Shown here piece by piece: positions 7,034 to 12,613 of a DNA stretch of 12,613 nt; position 1 is the stretch's first letter, and every line of letters begins with the position of its first letter. The stretch is from Burkholderiales bacterium (GTDB taxonomy: Bacteria; Pseudomonadota; Gammaproteobacteria; Burkholderiales; Burkholderiaceae_C): assembly GCA_947474415.1 (NCBI GenBank), contig CANJKD010000014.1, forward strand, positions 1 to 12,613. The letters run 5' to 3'. The notes beneath the pieces were generated by a model. It had not been told where the DNA came from, did no database searches, and saw only the letters and a program-made list of their open reading frames with translations. Made by a program: the position numbers and the translations under genes.

Positions 7034-7633
7034 ATGAGTGACCCAAAAATCGACAGCGGCAAACGCACCTGGATCATCGCTTCCAGCTGCGCTGGTGCCG
7101 TCGGGGCAGGCTTCGCGGCCGTCCCGTTCGTCGGTAGTTTTGAGCCCTCGGAACGCGCCCGCGCTGCCGGCGCGGCCGTCGAGGCCGACATCAGCGCGCT
7201 CAAGCCTGGCGAGAAGATGACGGTCGAGTGGCGCGGCAAGCCGGTGTGGATCATCAAGCGCACACCCGAACAGCTCGCCGAACTGCCCAAGGTGGACGGG
7301 TTGCTGGCCGACCCGAAGTCGATCCGCAAGGCCGATGAACTCACGCCGCTCTACGCACGCAACGAAGGCCGATCGATCAAACCCGAGGTGTTGGTCGTCG
7401 TGGGCATCTGCTCTCACCTTGGCTGCTCGCCCTCGGACAAGTTCACGCCCGGTGCGCAGCCTTCGCTGCCCGACACCTGGGCGGGCGGTTTTCTGTGCCC
7501 CTGCCACGGTTCTACCTTCGACATGGCTGGCCGGGTCTACAAGAACAAGCCGGCGCCGGACAACCTGGAAGTCCCCCCGCACATGTATCTGTCGGATACA
7601 CGCCTGATCATCGGCGAAGACAAGACGGCCTGA
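7034..7633 (+). CDS. petA: Ubiquinol-cytochrome c reductase iron-sulfur (Rieske) subunit PetA
   Basis: The Rieske subunit of the bc1 complex takes an electron from ubiquinol at the Qo site and passes it to cytochrome c1 on the periplasmic side. The 199-residue product begins with a signal-anchor: a charged n-region with GKRTW (9-13), then a hydrophobic helix (about 14-34). The [2Fe-2S] ligands are C126 and H128 in CSHLGC and C155 and H158 in CPCH; C131 and C157 form the expected stabilising disulfide pair. Rieske proteins are Tat clients, and tatBC lie in the same window, but here the first arginine of the twin pair is lysine (K10-R11). The frame is open upstream to 6791; I chose the ATG at 7034 because of the GAGGA site before it and the family N-terminus (MSD...). 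It is first in petABC, with 97 bp before petB. Confidence 0.97.
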   Translation: MSDPKIDSGKRTWIIASSCAGAVGAGFAAVPFVGSFEPSERARAAGAAVEADISALKPGEKMTVEWRGKPVWIIKRTPEQLAELPKVDGLLADPKSIRKADELTPLYARNEGRSIKPEVLVVVGICSHLGCSPSDKFTPGAQPSLPDTWAGGFLCPCHGSTFDMAGRVYKNKPAPDNLEVPPHMYLSDTRLIIGEDKTA

Positions 7634-7646
7634 ACCCAAGAGCGCA

Positions 7647-7675
7647 CGGGCGCGCCCGACTGCGCCCCAGGGCGC
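7647..7675 (+). other. Paired hairpins in the petA-petB spacer
   Basis: A perfect 12-bp palindrome CGGGCGCGCCCG (7647-7658) is followed by a second short stem, GCGCC (7662-7666) with GGCGC (7671-7675). Lacking a T-run, they are unlikely to stop transcription fully. They could act in mRNA processing or stability between petA and petB; that role is inferred. Confidence 0.4.
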
Positions 7676-7730
7676 TGATCTCATGCAGCCTCGGCATCCC
7701 CCGACGCCGCCCCCAGGAGTACGAAAGAAC

Positions 7731-9131
7731 ATGGCTACATACAAGGAAGCACCTGCGAACGCCACTGCGCCGCAGAAGCTGCTGAACTGGGTCGACAACC
7801 GGTTCCCGTTGTCGAAGCTCTACAACGAGCACGTCGGTGAGTATTACGCGCCGAAGAATTTCAACTTTTTTTACATCTTCGGTTCGCTGGCGATGCTGGT
7901 GCTGGTGATTCAGATCGTGACAGGCATCTTTCTGGTGATGCACTACAAACCCGATGCAAGCCTGGCGTTTGCATCGGTCGAATACATCATGCGCGACGTT
8001 CCGGGCGGCTGGATCATCCGCTACATGCACTCCACCGGCGCGAGTGCGTTCTTCATCGTGATCTACCTGCACATGTTCCGTGGCCTGATCTACGGCAGCT
8101 ACCGCAAACCACGCGAGCTGGTCTGGATCTTCGGCTGCGGCATCTTCCTGGCGCTGATGGCCGAGGCCTTCATGGGCTACCTGCTGCCCTGGGGCCAGAT
8201 GAGCTATTGGGGTGCGCAAGTCATCGTTAACCTGTTCGCGGCCGTGCCCTTCGTCGGCCCCGACCTGGCGCTGCTGATTCGCGGCGACTACGTGGTCGGT
8301 GACGCCACGTTGAACCGCTTCTTCAGCTTCCACGTCATCGCGGTGCCGCTGGTGCTGCTGGGTTTGGTGGCGGCGCACATCATCGCGCTGCACGAAGTGG
8401 GCTCGAACAATCCCGACGGTGTTGAAATCAAAGCCAAGAAAGATGCTCGCGGCAATCCGCTCGATGGCATCCCGTTTCATCCTTTCTACACCGTGCACGA
8501 CATCTTCGCGGCCAGTGTGTTCCTGATGATCTTCACGGCAGTCGTTTTCTTCGCGCCGGAGGGCGGTGGTTATTTCCTCGAATACAACAACTACATTGAG
8601 GCGAACCCGCTCAAGACGCCGGCCCACATTGCCCCGGTCTGGTACTTCACGCCGTTCTATTCGATGCTGCGCGCCACCAACGACCTGATGGTCAACGTGT
8701 TGTGCGCGGTGCTTGGCGCTGCCGGCGTACTCGGGATCGTCAAAGGCGGTTTTGGCGCGAAGGGCAAGCTGGCCCTGGCCATTGCCGCCATCGTCGGCGT
8801 CGCGTTGTTAAAGGCTTTTGACGCAAAGTTCTGGGGTGTGGTAGTGATGGGCGGTGCGGTCGTCATCCTGTTCTTCCTGCCCTGGCTTGATCGCAGCCTG
8901 GTGAAATCGATTCGCTACCGGCCGAACTGGCATGCCTACGTCTACGGCGTGTTCGTTTTCTTCTTCCTGGTGCTTGGCTACCTCGGCGCGCAACCGCCCT
9001 CGGATCTGGGAAATTACGTGTCCCAGATCGGCACCTTCCTGTATTTCAGTTTCTTCCTGCTGATGCCTTGGTGGAGCCGCATGGGAACGTTCAAGCCGGT
9101 TCCCGACCGCGTGACGTTTAGCGCGCACTGA
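7731..9131 (+). CDS. petB: Cytochrome b subunit of the bc1 complex
   Basis: Cytochrome b is the membrane core of ubiquinol-cytochrome c reductase and carries hemes bL and bH. The four axial histidines are visible: H100 and H114 (MHSTGAS, YLHMFRG) and H201 and H216 (FHVIAVP, AAHIIALHEVGSNNP). Other signatures are GQMSYWGAQV (155-164) and the Qo motif PVWY (302-305) followed by FTPFYSMLRA. At 466 residues it is a full-length fused cytochrome b (N-terminal and C-terminal domains in one chain, not split as in b6f). It has an extra hydrophobic C-terminal part (about 400-450). The start is the ATG at 7731, with AGGAG 11 nt upstream; an in-frame ATG at 7683 would add 16 non-conserved, Pro-rich residues. 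It lies between petA and petC, whose start is 20 nt beyond the petB stop. Confidence 0.97.
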   Translation: MATYKEAPANATAPQKLLNWVDNRFPLSKLYNEHVGEYYAPKNFNFFYIFGSLAMLVLVIQIVTGIFLVMHYKPDASLAFASVEYIMRDVPGGWIIRYMHSTGASAFFIVIYLHMFRGLIYGSYRKPRELVWIFGCGIFLALMAEAFMGYLLPWGQMSYWGAQVIVNLFAAVPFVGPDLALLIRGDYVVGDATLNRFFSFHVIAVPLVLLGLVAAHIIALHEVGSNNPDGVEIKAKKDARGNPLDGIPFHPFYTVHDIFAASVFLMIFTAVVFFAPEGGGYFLEYNNYIEANPLKTPAHIAPVWYFTPFYSMLRATNDLMVNVLCAVLGAAGVLGIVKGGFGAKGKLALAIAAIVGVALLKAFDAKFWGVVVMGGAVVILFFLPWLDRSLVKSIRYRPNWHAYVYGVFVFFFLVLGYLGAQPPSDLGNYVSQIGTFLYFSFFLLMPWWSRMGTFKPVPDRVTFSAH

Positions 9132-9151
9132 CGTGACTGCCGGAGCCCCGA

Positions 9152-9931
9152 ATGAATAAATTTCTCCTCTCCCTGCTCGCCGCAGCCAGCTTGACCCTCG
9201 GCACGGCCCGTACGGCCACTGCCAACGAAGGTGCCTACCACCTCGACACCTTCCCGGTCGAGAAAATGTCGGACATGAGCGCGTTGCAGAACGGCGCCAA
9301 GCTGTTCGTCAACTACTGCCTAAACTGCCACTCAGCGGCCTACATGCGCTACAACCGCATGAAAGACATCGGTCTGACTGAACTGCAGATCAAGCAGAAC
9401 CTGCTGTTCGCCACCGAGAAGGTCGGCGATACGATGAAGGTATCGCTCGACCCGAAACAGGCCAAGGAATGGTTCGGTGCCCAGCCGCCCGACCTGTCGG
9501 TGATTGCCCGCTCGCGTGCCGGCGGCGGAGGCAGTGGTGCCGACTACCTCTACACCTACTTGCGCACCTATTACCGCGACGAGACCAAGGCAACCGGCTG
9601 GAACAACCTGGCCTTCCCGGGCGTCGCCATGCCCAATGTGCTGTGGGAACTGCAAGGCCAGCGCACGGCGGTCTACGTCGAAGAGAAGGATCACCAAGAC
9701 CCTTCCAAGGTGGCGCACCGCTTCGAGCGTTTCGAACGGGTCAGCCCCGGCAAACTCGACGAGCACGCCTACGATGAGGCGATCGGTGATCTGGTTGCCT
9801 ACCTGCAGTGGATGGGCGAGCCGGCGCAGGGCAGGCGGGTTCAGATCGGCGTCTGGGTGCTGTTGTTCCTGGGCGTACTCACGGTGTTCACGTGGCGGCT
9901 CAACGCGGTCTATTGGAAAGACGTGAAGTAG
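9152..9931 (+). CDS. petC: Cytochrome c1 subunit of the bc1 complex
   Basis: Cytochrome c1 accepts electrons from the Rieske centre and hands them to a soluble cytochrome c. The 259-residue precursor has a Sec-type signal peptide (1-25, with a likely cut after TATA before NEG). The heme c motif is CLNCH (C56, C59, H60), and M160 in PGVAMPNVLW is the expected sixth iron ligand. PPDLSVIARSRAGGGGSGADYLYTYLRTYYRD (112-143) is the conserved c1 core. A single C-terminal membrane anchor (about 229-247) ends in the cytoplasmic WKDVK. A GGAG site precedes the ATG at 9152. It is third in petABC; the signal peptide requires SecA, and heme attachment requires a cytochrome c maturation system not present in the window. 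Confidence 0.97.
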   Translation: MNKFLLSLLAAASLTLGTARTATANEGAYHLDTFPVEKMSDMSALQNGAKLFVNYCLNCHSAAYMRYNRMKDIGLTELQIKQNLLFATEKVGDTMKVSLDPKQAKEWFGAQPPDLSVIARSRAGGGGSGADYLYTYLRTYYRDETKATGWNNLAFPGVAMPNVLWELQGQRTAVYVEEKDHQDPSKVAHRFERFERVSPGKLDEHAYDEAIGDLVAYLQWMGEPAQGRRVQIGVWVLLFLGVLTVFTWRLNAVYWKDVK

Positions 9932-9942
9932 GCAAGTATCTT

Positions 9943-9969
9943 GCCGGCAGCCTGATCACGGCTGCCGGC
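9943..9969 (+). other. Perfect 10-bp hairpin after petC
   Basis: GCCGGCAGCC (9943-9952) and GGCTGCCGGC (9960-9969) form a perfect stem with a 7-nt loop, starting 12 nt past the petC stop. No T-run follows, so it may protect the 3' end of the pet mRNA or act with the next structure (9976-10014). Confidence 0.5.
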
Positions 9970-9975
9970 GCCGCG

Positions 9976-10014
9976 CGCAGTGCGCTGCCAGCAACGGCTG
10001 CCCACTGCGTTTTT
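9976..10014 (+). terminator. Intrinsic terminator-like element between petC and sspA
   Basis: CGCAGTG (9976-9982) pairs with CACTGCG (10003-10009), with a small inner stem CAGC/GCTG (9989-9992, 9997-10000), and is followed at once by TTTTT (10010-10014) and, after CG, TTTT. This is the best intrinsic-terminator candidate in the window. It lies only 36 bp before the sspA start codon, so sspA needs either read-through or a promoter inside this spacer. Confidence 0.55.
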
Positions 10015-10050
10015 CGTTTTCAGTATTCGCCCTCGAAAGGAGCCGCCACC

Positions 10051-10662
10051 ATGATGGTGCTTTACTCCGGAACTACCGACCCTTACTCACACCGTTGCCG
10101 CTTCGTACTGTTCGAAAAGGGCATGGACTTCGAGATCCGCGACGTCGACATGTTCGCCAAGCCCGAAGACATCGCCTTGATGAACCCGTACAACGAGGTG
10201 CCGATCCTGGTTGAACGCGACCTGATCCTGTACGAATCGCACATCATCAATGAGTACATCGACGAGCGCTTCCCGCACCCGCAACTGATGCCCGGTGACC
10301 CGGTGGCACGTGCGCGCGTTCGCTTGTTCCTGTTCAACTTCGAGAAGGAATTGTTCGCGCATGTGAACGTGCTCGAAGGGCGAGGCATCAAGGGCACGGA
10401 GAAGCAGCTTGAGAAGGCGCGCTCGCAGATCCGTGACCGCCTGACTCAGCTCGCGCCGATCTTCCTGAAGAATAAATACATGCTGGGCGATGATTTTTCG
10501 ATGCTCGACGTGGCCATTGCCCCGCTGCTCTGGCGCCTCGACTACTACGGCATCGACATGTCGAAGAATGCCGTTCCCTTGCTGAAGTACGCCGAACGCA
10601 TTTTCTCGCGTCCGGCCTACATCGAGGCACTGACGCCGTCCGAGAAGGTGATGCGCAAATAA
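10051..10662 (+). CDS. sspA: Stringent starvation protein A (GST-fold RNA polymerase-associated protein)
   Basis: SspA binds RNA polymerase and alters promoter choice in stationary phase and stress. The 203-residue product has a glutathione-transferase-like layout: an N-terminal thioredoxin-like domain (about 1-80, starting MMVLYSGTTDPYSHRCR, with NEVPILVERD and LYESHIINEYIDE) and a helical C-terminal domain (about 90-200, LGDDFSMLDVAIAPLLWRL). The position where catalytic GSTs have a Cys or Ser is DPYSHRCR, as usual in SspA, which lacks transferase activity. AAGGAG (10037-10042) supports a start at 10051; a second ATG follows directly. It lies between petC and sspB, an order I recall as conserved in Burkholderiales. 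Confidence 0.94.
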   Translation: MMVLYSGTTDPYSHRCRFVLFEKGMDFEIRDVDMFAKPEDIALMNPYNEVPILVERDLILYESHIINEYIDERFPHPQLMPGDPVARARVRLFLFNFEKELFAHVNVLEGRGIKGTEKQLEKARSQIRDRLTQLAPIFLKNKYMLGDDFSMLDVAIAPLLWRLDYYGIDMSKNAVPLLKYAERIFSRPAYIEALTPSEKVMRK

Positions 10663-10713
10663 CAACCGTCATTCGACATCGCGCCTCAACACGGCTCCCG
10701 CGAACCGCGTCCC

Positions 10714-11205
10714 ATGAACACACCTCCGATCGCCCCGGCCACCTCCGGCACATCCACCCGGCCGTATATGGTCCGGGCATTGCATGACTGGTGCACCGAC
10801 AATGGCTTCACGCCCTACGTGGCGGTGTTCGTCGACTCGACGGTACGGGTGCCGATGGAGTTCGTGAAGAACAATGAGATTGTCCTGAATGTCGGGTTCG
10901 AGGCTACCAGCGGATTGAAGCTGGGCAACGAGTTCATCGAGTTCAAGGCCCGGTTCGGTGGCACTTCTCGCGAGATCATGGTGCCGATGGACCATGTGAT
11001 CGCCATCTATGCCCGCGAGAATGGCCAAGGCATGGCCTTTCCGGCGCCCAGTGCGATGGCTGAAGGAGCATCCGATGCGCCCGCTGCTGCCTTACCGGCC
11101 GCACCGTTGCGGTCCGTACCGGTCGATGCAGGCGCATCCAAGGCCGAGCCGTCGCCGCCGGAGCCCCCGGCTGGCGGGCGGCCATCGCTGAAACGCATCA
11201 AGTAG
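10714..11205 (+). CDS. sspB: ClpXP protease specificity-enhancing factor SspB
   Basis: SspB tethers ssrA-tagged and some regulatory proteins to ClpXP for degradation. The 163-residue product has the substrate-binding domain (about 16-108), with RPYMVRALHDWCTDNG near the start and VIAIYARENGQGMAF at its end. A flexible Ala/Pro linker (about 110-153) leads to the C-terminal ClpX-binding tail GGRPSLKRIK (154-163), which parallels the RPxL-basic tail of E. coli SspB. No clear Shine-Dalgarno precedes the ATG at 10714, so translation may be coupled to sspA, which ends 51 bp upstream. Confidence 0.94.
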   Translation: MNTPPIAPATSGTSTRPYMVRALHDWCTDNGFTPYVAVFVDSTVRVPMEFVKNNEIVLNVGFEATSGLKLGNEFIEFKARFGGTSREIMVPMDHVIAIYARENGQGMAFPAPSAMAEGASDAPAAALPAAPLRSVPVDAGASKAEPSPPEPPAGGRPSLKRIK

Positions 11206-11208
11206 ACT
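11203..11208 (+). promoter_or_regulatory. Candidate -10 for tRNA-Thr, overlapping the sspB stop codon
   Basis: TAGACT matches the -10 consensus at 4/6 positions and would start transcription about 27 nt before the tRNA. No good -35 was found upstream inside sspB, so the tRNA may instead be processed from the sspAB transcript. Confidence 0.25.
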
Positions 11209-11241
11209 CTGCGTTCGAGCCCTTTCAAGGGTAACGCGCAC

Positions 11242-11317
11242 GCCGGCTTAGCTCAGTTGGTAGAGCACCCGCCTTGTAAGCGGAAGGTCCCCAGTTCGAG
11301 ACCGGGAGCCGGCACCA
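11242..11317 (+). tRNA. tRNA-Thr, anticodon TGT
   Basis: A 76-nt tRNA folds into a full cloverleaf with CCA encoded. The acceptor stem GCCGGCT/AGCCGGC is perfect, the D arm is GCTC/GAGC with loop AGTTGGTA, and the anticodon loop CTTGTAA gives TGT (reads ACA). The T arm contains TTCGA. Two stem positions do not pair: C27-A43 at the top of the anticodon stem and A52-C62 in the T stem. It lies just after sspB. Confidence 0.95.
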
Positions 11318-11328
11318 ACGTTTCGAAG

Positions 11329-11357
11329 GCGCCGGGTTGCTACCGGCAACCCGGTGC
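11329..11357. terminator. Strong hairpin between tRNA-Thr and the convergent DUF721 gene
   Basis: A 12-bp stem (11329-11340 with 11346-11357, one G-T wobble) encloses a 5-nt loop, 12 nt after the tRNA CCA end and 17 nt from the DUF721 stop. It lacks a T-run on both strands, but it lies where both transcripts should end, so a bidirectional termination role is likely. Confidence 0.5.
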
Positions 11358-11374
11358 AGAACGGGCGATGCAGT

Positions 11375-11704
11375 TCAACGCGACTCGACCTTCACCCGGA
11401 TCGCGCTGACGGGCCAGCCTTTCTCTCGCACGATTTCCTCCAGGCGAGGCTGCAATTGGCGTAACTTCGCAGCCACGGCCGCGTTTGCGGCCAGAAGCGA
11501 CCAGCCCAGTTCATCCACCGGCCCGGGTTTCACGTGAGCAGCCATGGCTGCAGGGAGGCTGGAGCGGATGGCTTCGAACCGGTCATTCGAGTCGCGCATC
11601 CGCTCACGCAGGCGGGCCAGCGGGGCACTGAGTTGCAGCGCCTGCTCCATGCGCAATGCATCAGGAGTCATTGGCTTCTGGCGCGAGCTGGGGGGTGGCT
11701 TCAC
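11375..11704 (-). CDS. Small DUF721 (DciA-like) family protein
   Basis: A 109-residue protein with features of the DUF721 family: a helical N-terminal half, then DELGWSLLAANAAVAAKLRQLQPRLEEIV and a closing strand SAIRVKVES. DUF721 includes DciA, a loader or partner of the replicative DnaB helicase in bacteria without DnaC. In Pseudomonas the DUF721/DciA gene lies between lpxC and secA; here it is likewise next to secA, which supports the assignment. I chose the GTG at 11704, which sits just behind a TACACT -10. An in-frame ATG at 11671 would give a 98-residue product and neither has a strong Shine-Dalgarno. It is convergent with tRNA-Thr and divergent from secA. The helicase role is inferred from family and location. 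Confidence 0.75.
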   Translation of the reverse strand: MKPPPSSRQKPMTPDALRMEQALQLSAPLARLRERMRDSNDRFEAIRSSLPAAMAAHVKPGPVDELGWSLLAANAAVAAKLRQLQPRLEEIVREKGWPVSAIRVKVESR

Positions 11705-11711
11705 CCGACCG

Positions 11712-11717
11712 AGTGTA
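11712..11717 (-). promoter_or_regulatory. Candidate -10 for the DUF721 gene
   Basis: On the reverse strand TACACT (4/6 to consensus) lies 7 nt before the GTG start, which would give a nearly leaderless mRNA. The -35 region (GAGGCA, 17-bp spacing) is poor. Confidence 0.35.
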
Positions 11718-11757
11718 GCGGCGAGGCACTTACCTGCCTCATCGAGACATGTCCGAA

Positions 11758-11766
11758 TGCTAAGAT
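11758..11766 (+). promoter_or_regulatory. Candidate extended -10 promoter for secA
   Basis: TGCTAAGAT has the TGn extension and a 4/6 -10 hexamer. It would place the start near 11773 and give secA a leader of about 137 nt. That leader holds a perfect palindrome CCTGATCAGG (11841-11850) and a short stem GCCC/GGGC (11860-11863, 11869-11872). The rest of the 205-bp divergent spacer (11705-11909) shows nothing else I can name. Confidence 0.35.
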
Positions 11767-11909
11767 TCGGGGCTTTGCTGTGACCCTCCGCCTTGCTTTT
11801 GCCGGGGTTGCCCGCAGTTTCAGCCCTCTGCCGCCACGGCCCTGATCAGGCCGGCTTCTGCCCCTTGCGGGCTTGATGGCGTCTTTCGCTCCCAACCTTC
11901 CGACGCCGC

Positions 11910-12613
<704 letters not shown>

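Noticed and set aside
7608..8627. Reverse frame of 339 aa opposite petB
   Set aside because: Shadow of cytochrome b, dominated by Asp, His, Gln and Arg from the reverse complement of membrane-helix codons.
11534..11845. Forward frame of 103 aa before secA as a full protein
   Set aside because: Most of it is antisense to the DUF721 gene; only the last 21 codons fall in the spacer and are kept as a speculative leader.

Overview
The window is GC-rich, with G/C strongly favoured at third codon positions. Its gene content and order (tatB-tatC, a DegS-like protease, petA-petB-petC, sspA-sspB, tRNA-Thr, a DUF721 gene, secA) point to a betaproteobacterium of the order Burkholderiales, probably near the Rubrivivax/Leptothrix/Comamonadaceae group. 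This placement rests on recognised protein motifs and remembered gene order, not on a database search. It looks like ordinary chromosome: no insertion sequence, phage gene, CRISPR array or integration scar was seen.

Layout: (1) Bases 1-1099 carry the end of tatB and all of tatC, forward, the tail of a Tat export operon. (2) A reverse-strand, membrane-anchored trypsin-like/PDZ protease (1189-2358) faces tatC across two hairpins. It is divergent from a pdxA-family dehydrogenase (2440-3477) with an 81-bp shared spacer. (3) A large reverse-strand DUF1631 protein (3576-6179) faces pdxA across a strong hairpin and contains a 19-glycine run encoded by a hexanucleotide repeat. (4) mscL (6345-6773, reverse) is divergent from petA. 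(5) petA-petB-petC (7034-9931) encode the complete cytochrome bc1 complex. (6) After a terminator-like structure come sspA (10051-10662) and sspB (10714-11205), then a tRNA-Thr(TGT) gene (11242-11317). (7) A small DUF721 (DciA-like) gene on the reverse strand (11375-11704) is divergent from secA, whose first 234 codons close the window.

A shared theme is envelope biogenesis and energy. TatBC exports folded proteins, and the Rieske subunit PetA is a typical Tat client. SecA drives Sec export, needed for cytochrome c1 (PetC), which has a Sec-type signal peptide. The DegS-like protease handles envelope protein quality, MscL relieves osmotic pressure, and SspA/SspB are stress regulators (RNA polymerase binding and ClpXP substrate delivery).

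No wholly new system is evident. The points most worth a second look are the expandable Gly tract in the DUF1631 protein, the atypical pdxA paralogue, the Lys-Arg Tat motif of the Rieske protein, the terminator-like element just ahead of sspA, the two mismatches in the tRNA-Thr stems, and a structured secA leader with a possible tiny Pro-rich ORF.
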